DNA of 64,000 nucleotides from Zopfochytrium polystomum (taxonomy: Eukaryota > Chytridiomycota > Chytridiomycetes > Chytridiales > Chytridiaceae): contig JAIVFJ010000304.1 in the NCBI GenBank assembly GCA_025765615.1, forward strand, positions 1-64,000, in the 5' to 3' direction. A program made the position numbers and the translations under genes. Positions 10,513-23,330 of the stretch are shown here, piece after piece. The notes beneath the pieces were generated by a model. It ran no database searches and was not told where the DNA came from. It was given only the letters and a program-made list of their open reading frames with translations. How positions within the stretch are numbered: position 1 is the first letter of the stretch; every line of letters begins with the position of its first letter.

Positions 10513-11749
10513 TTCGTCGAAAGATGACCTGTTGGAATCCGTGACACGTGTACCTGTGGATGATGTGTGCAAGCGACAGGCCTCTACTTTTCAAGTACTC
10601 AGGTGTCAGCGAGACCGGGTACCATTGACAGCGGGCTTTCAAGCATTGACTGGCTCAGAGGCAGTGCGTGTGTGGGCGAGTCGCAGAAGCAGCCGAGATA
10701 GGTGACGGTGGGCCTCAATGGCGGCTGGTGGCGGCTCTGGCACTGCAGAAGATAAGGGTGAACGGTTTTGTGGGGGGGAAGAGAATGCTTTAAAAGGCGA
10801 CAAGACATCATACACGCTCCATAGGAGATCGATTCAGGCTCACTCTCGCACGAAAATAGCCCATCTGATGACCAGGTCGCACTGTTGCACCCTCGGGCTC
10901 CCTCCCTTCCCGTTTAATCGCACCCTTTCCTTCACGCATTGAGATGGTGATGTCGTGTATCATTGAATGAGCCCTGAAACGGGGACACACGGGAGGCGTA
11001 GTCGCGACGGCAGCCGATGGAAGTGGCTCCTTCTGCAAGTTGTACCGCCAGTTAGGAGAAGGGGATTTGTGCAACATGAGCTGAATCACACTGCAAAGAA
11101 ATGTCAATACTGATTGCGATTGGTATGTGTGATCACTTTGCTTACACGTATATGCCTCCAGCCTCCCTCAAAAGATTCCAAAAAGTAGTAGACAAAAGAA
11201 ACAATGCCCCCACGGCCACACCCCACCGGTCGCCATCTGACTGAGACAGGGGCGAGCACCGTATGCCGTGAGGGGCATCATGGCTGCGCAGCGGAGAAGA
11301 GAGGGGACCCCACATACGCACTTGACCTGACCGAGCGATATGGATGATTGTCACGTGGTCCCACTGATGAACGATATGACTTTCACACTGAGGCGTGGGC
11401 CAATCAGTCCGCGCAAAATACAAGAGCCGCTCCGCTGGTTAGTTGCTAACGTTCCCGCTTTCCTTTCAATTAACTCGAAACTGGCTGAGTTCTCCTACCA
11501 GCATGTGAAAGTTGATTGGTTTAAGCAATTGGGAGACGTAATGACCATCCACCACTTTGACGACTGCACACCTTGCTCTTTGAGAAGCTAATGGACGGCA
11601 TCGCAAGGGGTAAAATTACAAATTTGCACCTTTAACAAACACGAAAAAGCAGAGACGGCCCGGCCAACCCTCATCTCGCAAACTCGGCGGTCGCACTCAA
11701 ACGAAACCACTTGAACAAGCACCCCCCCCCCCCCCCCCCCCAACCATTT
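10513..11749. other. Intergenic region, no gene recognised
   Basis: Short frames on both strands resemble nothing and lack splice-supported continuity. A run of 20 C (11722-11741) lies just beyond the MAK16 stop codon, in its 3' untranslated region. Confidence 0.5.
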
Positions 11750-13113
11750 TTACTTTGCCGTCTCGCGGATGGGCGCCGCCAGCTCGTGCTCCTCTTCAAA
11801 CTCGATCGTGACCTTGGCCTTGCCTTTGGCCTTGCCCGCGGCACCCGCCGCGCGCGCCCGCTTGACGGCTGGCCGCGCCTTGCCGCCGCCATCGCCATCG
11901 CTGTCGCTGTCATCGTCGCTGTCGCCGCTCCTCCGCTTGCCCCTCCTCGCCAACAGCGCGGCCGCAGCCTTCGCCTTTGCACTGGCGACGCCCTTCTTCG
12001 CGCCGCCGCCAAACATGTCCTCAATATCCCCCGCGCCCTCCTCGTCCTCGCTCTCGGACGCGTCCGACACAAACTCGCGGTCGAACGTGCCGTCGTCGTC
12101 GTCGTCCTCGAGCTCGTCCATCTCGAGCTCCTCCCCCTCCCACTCCTCCTCCTCGTCGTCTTCGTCCTCGTCGAGGACGACCTCCCCACCCTCGCCCTCC
12201 ATCTCCTCCTCGATGCGGTCCAGCGCGCGCTCGAACCGGCCCTGGTCGACGTTGACGATGGCGTCGCTAGCGGCCTCTGCGATAGTCGTCCCCTCGGTCC
12301 CGTACACGCCCTTCTTCAGCCGCTCCAGCAGCTCCCGCTCGATCGTCGTCTCCAGCCGCGCCGCAAGAAGCGCCTTGCGCTCCCGCGACCGCTCGCGCCG
12401 CTCGATCTTGGGCTTAATCCCCTCCAGCACGGGCGCGGAGGACGCTTTGAGCTTGAGCCGGCGCGTGCGGATCAGGTATTGGGTCATTTTCGTGAGACGC
12501 TGCTTGCACTTGTGGATGAGGAAGCTCGGCCAGTGTAGGAGCTCGTTGTCGATCTTTTTGGTAGGTGGTGAAGGGGGGAAGGGAAATGGTAAGCCCAAAG
12601 AGACAAGCAGGGGGTGCCACAAAAGTCTGCACACCTGCTCCAACGCCTTTGCATAGTTCTTTGACAGCTTCAGTCTCTCCCACATCCGGATCGGCGAGTG
12701 CGCGCGCTCGATCGTTTTTTGTGTAGAGGTACAGGATGCCGTTAATCTCCTTGACGGTGGCATAGCGCGAGTTGGCGAGCGGGCAGGACTGCCGGTTGCA
12801 GAGGCCGGTCACGCTGTATTCATTGCGGCAGAAGTTGGACGTGATTGTTCTGAAGCAGGTGGGGACGAGAGAGAGGAGAGTGGAAAGGGGTGGTGAGATG
12901 ACGGAATAGAAGTGCGTGTTCAGTTCTTACTTGACTTTGTAGGAGCAAAACTGATGGTTGATGGTGGTCCAAATGACCTGCAAAAGAGGCAAAGTTAGTA
13001 ACACAGGCAGATGAGAGGGAGGAGGAGAGTAGAATGCGCGGAAACGAGGAGGGGTTTGCTTTCATGAACAAACTTCACGAGGGGAACCGACGGTTTACCT
13101 CGTCGACCTGCAT
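11750..13113 (-). CDS. MAK16: MAK16 ribosome biogenesis protein
   Basis: A nucleolar factor needed for 60S subunit (25S/28S rRNA) maturation. The first exon is only 15 nt and encodes MQVDE (ATG at 13113). Exon 2 (12977-12931) encodes [16 protein letters not shown]. Exon 3 continues with [20 protein letters not shown] and [18 protein letters not shown]. After a break come [20 protein letters not shown] and, past a third intron, [20 protein letters not shown]. The tail is strongly acidic and then Lys/Ala-rich, as in the family. The break lies in a run of six T at 12715-12720 (A on the coding strand), where one base fewer restores the frame. MAK16 is essential in yeast, so this is almost certainly a consensus error. 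Confidence 0.95.
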
Positions 13114-13811
13114 TGCTTTCTCTCTTTTGCTTTCTTTCTTTTTTTCGCATGACAAGGCAGTGGTGATAACATTGAAATTGTCACACCACCTACTACACGA
13201 CTGCACGATGCGCGTACCGCAGAAAACGGGGTGCAAATATCCTTACTCACCCCTCGGCAAACGGACCTGTGACAGGTTCTAAATACCATTCGCCCCTTAC
13301 TGCCCTTCCACCGCTCCCGTTGCGGTGGTGATGGACGAGCCGGCAACAACGGCGCAGCTTGTTCAGTCAGCTCGTTTGGTGACCCGGGACCGGCCCATGT
13401 CTGAATCCAAGCCCCAATCCATTAATTTGGCAGACTAAGGGTGAGCCAGCGCCAGTGGACATTCTTTCAGTCTCCCCAACTTTTTGTGGAAATGGCCAAG
13501 TGTTGACCAACAACTATTACATATTTTGGTGATCGGCACAACGTCTTGCGGGGTGGTTGTTTCTGGCTCATCCCCCAATCCATTCTTGCCTCACTCTTAT
13601 TTGCTTTGTTCGAAGTTTTGAACTCTTTACTCGCCGCGAATAAGAACGGTAACAAATGGAAGCAATTCGTCGCGCCAACTTTCCACCAATATTGGAGGTG
13701 TGGCGCAGGAGACTTGTCAGAGGCCCACTACTTGAAGAAGGGAAGAAGAAAAAAAAAAAAAAAGTTGGAATCTTTGCGAGGACGTCTTTCGATCCGTAAA
13801 GACCAGCAAGG
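13114..13811. other. Divergent promoter region, MAK16/ubiquitin-eS31
   Basis: The 0.7 kb between two divergent translation-apparatus genes has no coding frame. An A run at 13750-13762 lies about 50 bp upstream of the ubiquitin start codon. Confidence 0.5.
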
Positions 13812-14675
<864 letters not shown>

Positions 14676-15559
14676 ACAAGCGTGCGCAAGGCCTGTGTTG
14701 CTTTTCCGGGTGTTGAAGGGCGGGGAGTCGGGTGTGCCTTGCTGGGATCGTCTGGGTTCCGTTAATACACATTCGACACTGGTGCATAAGCTTCTTTCTC
14801 TTATACCTGGATTGGTGAGGCGGTTCTCTGAGCGCAGAGAATGGAACAGTTGCGGCTGAACGCTATGAAAGACATTCATTTCCTTACACGAAATACTGTG
14901 TAAATAGAATCGGAAAGGAAAGATAACTAACGCAGCATCCCAAGGGAAGCTGGATTGAATCTGACGAGTGCGCCATGCAGGTCATCACTTGCAGTTCTCT
15001 TGTTTCCGGCAGTGCAAACAGCACGAGCTGGAGGAAATGGAGCCTCAAGAACTACTTGAAGCAATGCATTTCGTTTCTCTTTACATAGTATGCAGAGAGA
15101 AACCAAACGCTACGCAGCCTGAGGTGCTAACACGAACACCGCAGGCGGCATTTCCACGAAAGGGACATTGAAGCCCATTTGGGCACAAAACCCAGGTCCC
15201 GCAGCCAAATGTCTCTACTTTCACGCAACGAGCGCCGCCCACCGCGCTGCTGAACCCAAGCCGATCTTGATTTCGTTTCTGCGACGTGGGGTGTGCTCGA
15301 ATTGCCACCGCTCTCCGAAATAGAAGGGGGACAGCGAATTGGGCAAAATCAAGATCGGACGAAAGTCGGAACTGAAATCGGAGTTGGCACTGGAGAGACG
15401 GCGAGACGGAGAGAGAGACAGAGAGAGAGACAGAGAGAGAGAGAGAGAAGAGATAGTGAGAGTGAGTGTGTGTCTGTGTGTGTGAGTGGGACGCCCTGCC
15501 GCATCAGGGGACAGGAGGGCGAAATCGACGGAAAGAGGGAAACATGATGATGCCGCCCG
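14676..15559. other. Intergenic region with GA/GT compound repeat
   Basis: No coding frame is supported. A GA tract running into GT (about 15400-15490) lies directly upstream of the GT32 gene. Confidence 0.5.
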
Positions 15560-16837
15560 ATGATGCCGCCCAATAAACAACAACAATCCAAACGGCGGAG
15601 CCCACCTAGCATGGCACTGCTCCTCCAGAGAATAGGCCGCCCACGCCTCCTGCTCCTGCTGCTCGTGCTGGTGCTCCTGCCCGCCCTCGCCTTGTACGCC
15701 GCGCTCCTCAACAACTTCGCCTTCCTCTCTTCGCTCGGCGCGCTGCCTCGAAAAGCCCACGCCTCTCCCCCTGCCGCCGGCTTCTCGACCGAGCCCTCCT
15801 CCGCCCACGTCGTCGACATCGCCACCCCGCCGCCGCCGCCCCCAACGCCGCCGCCAACGTCGACGCCCGTAGTCGCCGGGACCGCCTCGATCCCGCGGCA
15901 GATCCACCAGACCTGGAAGACCAGCAACCCCACCCTCCTCGCGACACAGCACCCGCGACAGCACAAGTGGCGCGAGACGTGGGCGCTCCTCAACCCGCAG
16001 TACCGACTCACGCTGCGCGACGACGCGGAGGCGGCCGCGTACGTGCGGGAGCACTTCCCGGGCCGCGTGTACGACGCATACGCGCGGCTGCCGCAGGTCG
16101 TGCAGAAGACGGACCTGTACCGGTACCTCGTGCTCCTGCACGAAGGCGGGGTGTACACCGACATGGACACCGTCTGCCTCAAGAGCGTCGACGAGTGGGT
16201 TCCTCAAGAGCCCGCTTCCTCCGTCGGCGAGGGCATCCGCTTCGTGGTCGGGCTCGAGTGGGACTACGACGTCTTTAACGAGGCCGGTATTCAGATCTCG
16301 CAGTGGACGATGGCCGGGACCGCGGGTCACCCCATCCTCGCGCGTATCGTGGACCAGATCGTGGAGAGGGTGGAGCGCGCGACGGACGCGGAGCTGCGCG
16401 ACGTCGACGGCGTCATCGCGCTGACGGGGCCGTTGCCGTGGACGCACGCCGTCGGCGAGTACCTCGAGTCGATCGGCGAGGACCTGGGGCGGGCGGGGAA
16501 CTTGACGCACGGGTACCTGCGGATGGGGGACGTGCTCGTGCTGGGAATCACGGCGTTTGCACCGGCGCACGAGCGAGCGCTGGGGTTTGAGCACCCCGAC
16601 GCGTGCGTTTGGCACGTGTTTTCCGGGCACAGGAAGGGCGGCTGGAAGTGGATGCATGGGGGCAGTAAAATGCTCTTGAAGCAGTTGGCGCTGCTGAGGG
16701 AAATGGAAAAGGAAGAGAAGGAGAAGGAGAAGGAGGAGCGAGAAAGAGCGAGGCAGGCAGAAAGAAGGAAAGAGCGAGAAAGAGCGAGAAAGAGCGAGAA
16801 AGGGAGATTGAGAGAGCGCAAATTATGGCGAGTGTGA
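15560..16837 (+). CDS. GT32-family (OCH1-like) Golgi glycosyltransferase
   Basis: A 425-residue type II membrane protein in one uninterrupted frame. A short basic cytosolic tail precedes a Leu-rich signal anchor (about residues 27-50), then a Pro-rich stem. The catalytic domain opens with IPRQIHQTWKTSNP and carries the DXD motif in GGVYTDMDTVC (Asp201, Asp203), which binds the metal and sugar nucleotide. The segment LPQVVQKTDLYRYLVLLHEGG is a GT32 signature. The C-terminus is an Arg/Glu/Lys-rich, probably coiled-coil tail of about 60 residues, absent from the paralogue at 24.3 kb. Family knowledge suggests an alpha-mannosyltransferase or related activity in the Golgi; the sugar specificity cannot be read. 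Confidence 0.93.
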   Translation: MMPPNKQQQSKRRSPPSMALLLQRIGRPRLLLLLLVLVLLPALALYAALLNNFAFLSSLGALPRKAHASPPAAGFSTEPSSAHVVDIATPPPPPPTPPPTSTPVVAGTASIPRQIHQTWKTSNPTLLATQHPRQHKWRETWALLNPQYRLTLRDDAEAAAYVREHFPGRVYDAYARLPQVVQKTDLYRYLVLLHEGGVYTDMDTVCLKSVDEWVPQEPASSVGEGIRFVVGLEWDYDVFNEAGIQISQWTMAGTAGHPILARIVDQIVERVERATDAELRDVDGVIALTGPLPWTHAVGEYLESIGEDLGRAGNLTHGYLRMGDVLVLGITAFAPAHERALGFEHPDACVWHVFSGHRKGGWKWMHGGSKMLLKQLALLREMEKEEKEKEKEERERARQAERRKERERARKSEKGRLRERKLWRV

Positions 16838-17179
16838 AAGGAGCAAGGAAGGTGTGGGAACTGATAATAATATAAGCAGTAGAGGAACACTGGCGAATCA
16901 GCACGTGTATTAGTGCCCCCGTTTGGAGTCCGAACTGACTCCATATATGGAAAGTCTCAGGTTTTCCGCCTTGGTGGTGGGCGGTGCGCATTATGCATGC
17001 GCAAAGGGAAACAACATCGAAGACAAAATCACCACGCCTGAATTCAAATAATTACAGCAATATCCAGTCGAATATGAATTGATTCCCAAGTGGGTCGGGT
17101 TACGTAATCTGCCCTGCGGCAGAATGGAAAAACTCCAGACCACACAGGAGACATGTGATTGCACCGCGAATCTGTCTAG
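16838..17179. other. Gap between GT32 gene and retroelement
   Basis: No gene is seen. Sequence becomes more AT-rich toward the retroelement. An exact left LTR edge could not be placed. Confidence 0.4.
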
Positions 17180-18331
17180 CACTCTGTCGGAGGCACTCTC
17201 GTTACACATTGTCCATCCTTGTCACATGTAACAGTACAGTTTGTTCGTCAGCAGCCTCAGCACATGAGGGAGGCCACCCCCGACAGATTCATTGCTGTTT
17301 TACAGAACTACAGATTCCAACACTGACTCCAACGTTGACAAAGGCGAATGGATTCTTCTTTTGCTTGTACTCCTACGCTCAATACCGCTCTGTCGACTCA
17401 GCTTGCTACAACAGCTTCCACACTCCCACCACAGTTGTTCCCACAGCAGCAGTCATTCGTTCAGCAGCATTTTCAGCAGCAGCAACAGCCACCTGTCCAG
17501 CCAATGCCTACACAACCCGCTCCACTGCCGCCCATCACACACACTCCGAACCCTGAAGTCCAATGTATTTGTCATCCTGTGTACTTCGCAATGATGCACA
17601 CAACTGTTCAGTCTGCAGTCAAGGCAATGGAGGTGAATCATACTGCAAACGCAACAAATCGCCTACCAAATTCAAATGACAAGTGCCTCTCCTGCAATCT
17701 TCGACGGTTCTTGTTCTAAACTACCTCCTCACCAATGCACTAATGTCGTCACGCAGTATTTGAAGTCTTGCGAAATCCAATGTCATTTGAACAACTTCCA
17801 CAAGGACGTGAAGCTCCTTGCTATGCCACTCATCTGTCATATGTCCATTGGTTGCAAAGTGGTTTGAAAGATCATGCATTTCAAGAATGGCAGAATGTTC
17901 CTCCAGCTCTTCAAACGTTCATGTCCTGGGCAGATAACCGGCTCTGGATTCAACAGCACTTCCTTTCTACACTTTCAAAGAAGCAACGCATCAAATCTTG
18001 GCAATTAAGCAAACTTCCTCAGCTCGCATGTGAGGACGACAGGCTGTTGAGCCTGCGACCTCAAATAAAAAGAGTATACCCCGCTTTTTTAACTGATAAC
18101 TTGTGAGGATTATCAATTTGACTTGATCAAACAACATTTCACAAAAGTGACATAATACAGCTGGACCCCATTTCTTATTATTTTCATGGGTTATTATTGT
18201 CCCTGCAAGCCGAACCACTGAGATTTGGACTGTCTCTTAGCCGTGGCCATGAATATTATTCATGTTATTATTACGCACTAAGTTGCAGGCCGAATGGGTC
18301 AGGCCGCTCTGCACTACTGGCCAGAGGCCCT

Positions 18332-18398
18332 CTAGCTCAGTGGTGTAGAGCGCTCCCTTCAATGGGAAAGGTGCTAAGTTCAAGACAGACTGAATGAT
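18332..18398 (+). other. tRNA-like segment with Pol III A and B boxes
   Basis: TAGCTCAGTGGTGTAGAGCGC matches a tRNA D-arm and A box. About 40 bp later AAGTTCAAGAC resembles a B box. The acceptor arms do not pair, so this is not a working tRNA gene. It may be an internal Pol III promoter or a tRNA-derived (SINE-like) module within the inserted element. Confidence 0.45.
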
Positions 18399-19099
18399 GC
18401 AGAAATGCTAAGTTCTGCACAATGACTAAGCCTTGCCCCTCACTTTTGGAAATGGATTAGGATGATGTGCTTCAGTGGGTAGAAGTACAGAGTCCAGGTG
18501 TACACAGAGCTAACACAGAGCTGCTACATAAGCTACCATGATGAAAGGCCTCATGAAAGGGTATGAGATCATAGGGTTTTTTCTCCTTTCTTTATTGATG
18601 ATTTTTACTTATTTTTTCAATTAGTAGTTTATCCTGTTTTTCCTGTTTTTACTGTTTATCTTTTATTTATTTGTTTGTTTGTTGTCTCTGTGTGGTGTCT
18701 CTTTCTTTTGTGGCTGTGAGTGACTGTCTTCCTCTTTTGCACCAACCAGCTCTCTCCATCTCCTCCATCTTTCTTGGCAGCTGATGCCAAGAAATGCTCC
18801 ATGATTTTCTGAGCTGTCTTCCTTGTTTGATGGCTCAGCCCTCCTCCTCTCTTCTTTGTTGTTTTATTTATTGTTTTGTTCTTTTGTATATGTTTTCCTT
18901 CTTTTCCCCTCCTTCTTCCTTCACCCTGCTGATTCCAACCCTCTCCTATTTAAGCAGCCCACCCCCCATTCTTGTTGCCCCTTAGAACCTGTACCTGAAG
19001 TCTTCTTGCCTGCCCTTATTCCTTCTCTGACTGTGTGTACGAGCTGGGGGTGGCAGTCCCCTGGTTGTGTGACAGGGGAATTGGTTCTCTTGGCCATTT

Positions 19100-19135
19100 A
19101 TGGCAGTGTGTTGGGTTCAAGTCCCAGTGCACCTC
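19100..19135 (+). other. Second B-box-like motif in the insert
   Basis: GGGTTCAAGTCCC is a near-perfect Pol III B box and TpsiC arm. No convincing A box lies at the usual distance upstream, and no tRNA folds around it. Confidence 0.3.
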
Positions 19136-22100
19136 ACCATTCTGCATACTGTTTAGGCTGGTCTGGGGTAGGAGCTTACTTGATGATGGAAGGTGGGAGG
19201 GTTAAAACTGTGGTAGTGCCTCGCCGGTTCCTGTCAATAGATCGCTTTCAAATCCAGGTCTCTCAAGGTGATATGAATGAGTTGGCTGGTCAGGTATTAT
19301 GTGGTGGTATGGTCTCTCTGGTATTCCTCCCTGTCCCTGGTGATGGTTCCTTTGGCCTTTGGTGGGCCTGGTTCACTGGGTTCAGACCCTCTTCCTTTCA
19401 TGCTAATACCTGTGGTTGTCTTTGGTGTCTTCCTTGTGTGTGGGAGTGGGTATTGACCTTCCTTGCTTCTAAGACAGGTTATTCTCTCTGGCTTGGTGAG
19501 GCAGAGGTTCTGCCTCCTGGTAGGATGGAGCAAGAAGAGTCCCACTGTCTCCCACCCTGGTTGCACCCTCTTCCTTGGATTGAGTTGGAACACTCTCCTT
19601 GGAGTGAGACAAGTTGTGTCTGGTTCTGTTAAGTGGAAAACAGTTCTGATTTGGTTCAACAGGCACCTCTGCACACTAACTGTTCCTTGTGTCTGCCCTT
19701 TGTCTCTCCAACCCCCCTCCAACTCAGGGTTTGACTTGTTTGTTTATTTCTTTTGTTGTTTCTTTTGATGGGTTGTAGTGGCTTGTCACTCCCCTTACCG
19801 ATTCAGTCAGTCTTACCGATCCAGTCGGTTCTGTCTCTGGTCTAACTTGGCTTTGGCCTTGTGCCCCAGATGAAACCCTTCTGTGTCTTGCACCAGAGGA
19901 TTATGCTTTCTTTTGTGATTGTGTCTGTTTCATGCTTTGGTGTGAGAAACCCCTCTTTTGTGTTAGATTTATTTGTGTTTTTCTTGGGCTTTTTAAGACT
20001 CCAAACACACTTTCCTGTCTAGTGCCCCTAGACACCCTCCTTTTGCCCCTTTTCATTAGCCAGGATTGGTATTTAGGTTCATGCTCTAGTTTCCACCTAT
20101 AGCCCTAGGTGAGGAGTTAGAGAGCACAGTCTCACACGCAAATATGCCATTGTTTCAACAGTCTACTTCATTCCCTTGGTAACTTGATGAGTGCACAAAT
20201 GCAATTCGCGGCCTTTTGCCATGGTTTAAAACCTGAACTTACAACTCATTCCAATCTTCATTCAATTTCCACCAATCTAATGAAGCTGCAACAGGAAGGT
20301 CAGCGTTTGGATGACCTTGAACTGGCATTCCAGCAAGGCCAACGGCAAAGCGCCTGCATTCTCGTTCATCTGCCACAACACCTGTTTCTCGTCGTTCAAG
20401 CCACGCTATGAATAAGTTTCAGATCCATGGACTTTGACGCTATTCTTGCCAAGAAGAAGGCTGCCTCCACAGCTGCAGCCGCAGCTAAGGCAGCAGTTGC
20501 AGCAGCACAGCTCACGCAGTTCTCCTCATCAACTTCTCCTTCATCAGCTTCTTCTTCCTCTTCTCGATGCGTACGCCTCAGTAATGAAGAACGTGACTAC
20601 CATCACAAAATGGGCTGGTGTACCTTCTGTTGTGAAAAGACACACCCCGCCTCTGAGTGCCCTGATCCTAACTGCAAGCAGTCAAAAAACTCGCAAAAGT
20701 TGCAGTCTGGAAACAACAAGAAGAAGTAGTTTCCACTTCAACAGTACCAGGAGTAACAGCAGTTCCTGAAGTTTCAGTACCGCAGTATGTTTTGAAGTTC
20801 CATCACATCAGCTGCAAATCTCCTGGCAATACTCAACTTCTCATTTTAATGGCGTTTTCAACAATCACATGGCCAGCACCCAGGTCTGCATTGGCAGTGG
20901 CTTGCTCTCCCATGGACATTGTGAGAACAATAACTGACAGTCACATTAGGTTTGGGTCTGTCTTGTGCCTCTTGCTGCTAACCAGCCAGTTCCGCGAAAC
21001 ACTCTTGACAATGACCTTGCCAACAGTTCTATGAAATTAAAGGGTTCGGTGCACTGCAACTTGAAGTTCTCGTTCAGTAACATTTCTTTCTCCCACAATT
21101 TTGTCGCTACAAGCATCGCTTACGATCTCATTCTTGGAAAGGATTGGTTGGAGAAAGGGAACCCTCAGCCTGATTAAACTCTCTCCTGACTTCAACATTG
21201 AACTCTGCAGTGCACAGGTCTTTTGTCATGCCATCCGAAAAGAAGACGTGTGCTGGGGGGTATTGTTCAATGTCACAACACCATACAAGAAGACCATTCA
21301 GGACTCAGACGATGCAGACAAAGCAGTCTTGGCTACACTCGACCCCAAGATTCGCACTATTATTGAGGAATTTCCTGAAGTCTTCTCCACATTCAAAGAC
21401 GCCCCTACTTCTCGTCCAACCAACCACCGCATCAACTTGAAAGACCCCAACCAACCACCACCATACCATCCCATTTATCCAATGAGTGAAGACGAACTTG
21501 AAGCATTACGAACTGAATTGCAATTTCTTTTGGAAAACAATCGCATTAGACATTCTATTTCTCCTTACAGTGCTCCTTTCTTCTTTGTTCATCAAAAGGC
21601 ATGTTCCTGACACCTGCAACCTTTCAGACAACTATGAACTCCATCTTTCATGACTTTGTTGATCTGTTTCTAAGTGTCTTCCTTGATGATTTGTTAATCT
21701 TCTCTCGCACTTTTGACAAACATCTTAAACATCTCCATTCAGTTCTTCAACGTCTTTGAGAAAACAATTTTCACTGCCGCCTTCATAAGTGGTGTTTCCT
21801 TCAAACCGAAGTGAAGTATTTGGGTTTTCGCATTCCTTGTGGACATGTTTTTTCTTTTCTTTCTTCTTGCCTTGATGCTATTCGTGACTTTGAATCTCCT
21901 CGTTCTTGGACTGAACTTTGCGCATTCCTTGGACTCCCTAATACTCTCCATCGTTTTATTCCTCACCAAGCACCTACTCTCACCACTCCAGCGAAATGAA
22001 ACCATAACCAAGGCTACCCTATTCAACTGGAATGCCAAGCTTGAACAAAAATTAAAGACATCAAAGCTGCACTTTTTCAACTGGCAAACCAATCTTTCTT

Positions 22101-23330
22101 TGACCGCTCATGCCCTGTCGATCTAGCTATCAATTGGTCACAACATGCTATTGGCTCCCATGTCTATCAGCTAGACAACAACAGTGAAGTTCTCACATCG
22201 CATTTGGCTCACGCAAGTGCAACTTGGCTGAACGAAAGTACCATCCATATATGGGTGAAATTCTTGCACTTGTGGAAGGACTCAAACACCACTACCCGTA
22301 CCTCATTGGTTTGACAATTAAAGTCCTCAGTGACCACTCTCTTTGACATCTCCGCGATCAGCTGAAGCTTTGCCCTGTTCAGCTTCGTTGGTTGGAAGAT
22401 TTCAAACAATTGAACTTTGACATTGAGTGGGTTCCTGGTAAATGGAATTCTATTGCCGACATTCCCTCTCATCGTCGGCACACATCTGACACTGCAGTTC
22501 AAATGGATTCACCCTGCAGCTCGCCCTGATAAGTACTTCCATTACTCCTCAACTTCTTCAACAACTTCCAGACGGAGAACAACTACCAAGCCATCGTTGA
22601 GTTGCTGGATCGACTTGTGAACCTCTGTCATGGCTACGTCTGCAACTCCAGCGCTACCTAAACACAGACAGACTTCTCTACTTCAAGGACACAAACGCAA
22701 ACAGACTTTACATGCCCATCATCCTTCACTCCTGGGTCATGGCTGCTGCGCATGATGAAACCATCCATGGAAATTGGGAGCGCACCACCGATCAAATTGC
22801 TCAGATGGCTGAAGCTTCACCATACACACAACAATACATACGTTCCTGCAACCTTTGCCAGCGCGATTGCATTGCACACACCACTCCCTACAGTCTTCTG
22901 CACCAGATGACCCAGCACCTGCACCTTGGCACACAATCAGCATTGATTTCATCACCAAGCTACCGACCACAGAATGCAGTCCTGACAGCCTTGCTGTGGT
23001 TGTTGATCAGTTTCCCATACTCGATATTTTTACTCCACTCCCACTTCATCAACGAACTCCCTCTCAAATCCTTGCTGGGTGCTGGCAGTATTTCTTCAGC
23101 CTTGATTTCTTGGAAAGACCACCCACCTCTTTTCAACTCTTGGCTCCGCCTTACTCGCGCCCTTCACAACGAGGTTACTGCTCATAAACTTTTGTAACCT
23201 TGCTGACACTCCGTTCTCCGAGGGGGGAGTATGTGTGAGAATGCCTGCATTGTTCCATCCCTTGTCACATGGCACAATACAGTTTGTACCCACTTGTTTT
23301 CAAGTCGGAATCAAGTCGGAATCAATTATT

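Larger units (their letters stand above)
18029..20136. mobile_element. 2.1-kb insertion inside the retroelement, with target duplication
   Basis: The Gag region is interrupted by 2108 bp that begin TGTGAGGAC and end GTCTCACA. CGCA flanks both ends (18025-18028 and 20137-20140), a 4-bp target-site duplication. Removing the insert plus one CGCA brings the two Gag halves together. The interior is T-rich and has no credible coding frame. The TG...CA ends and 4-bp duplication suggest a long solo LTR or a non-autonomous LTR-type element, but the inverted termini could also suit a non-autonomous DNA element. The class is unresolved; the insertion itself is well supported. Confidence 0.75.
17180..23330 (+). 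mobile_element. Degenerate Ty3/gypsy LTR retrotransposon
   Basis: Parts in order: a Gln-rich Gag start (17348 on) and Gag core; a CCHC zinc knuckle (CTFCCEKTHPASEC, near 20620-20660); the end of an aspartic protease (DLILGKDWL, near 21125-21152); reverse transcriptase (ALRTELQFLLENNRIRHSIS, then FLDDLLIFS); RNase H with its HLRDQLKL and WVPGKWNSIAD blocks (to about 22470); and integrase (near 22690-23180). A purine run with G6 at about 23219-23229 marks the likely polypurine tract. About 40 bp is shared between 17204-17244 and 23245-23288, the probable LTR remnants. All frames are broken, and reverse transcriptase lacks its middle motifs between about 21600 and 21640. A foreign insertion at 18029-20136 splits Gag. 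The element is inactive. Confidence 0.88.

Noticed and set aside
18332..18398. A functional tRNA gene
   Set aside because: A and B boxes are present, but acceptor and anticodon stems do not pair; treated as a tRNA-like module.
17180..23330. An intact, active retrotransposon
   Set aside because: Gag is split by an insertion, reverse transcriptase lacks its middle, and many stops interrupt integrase.
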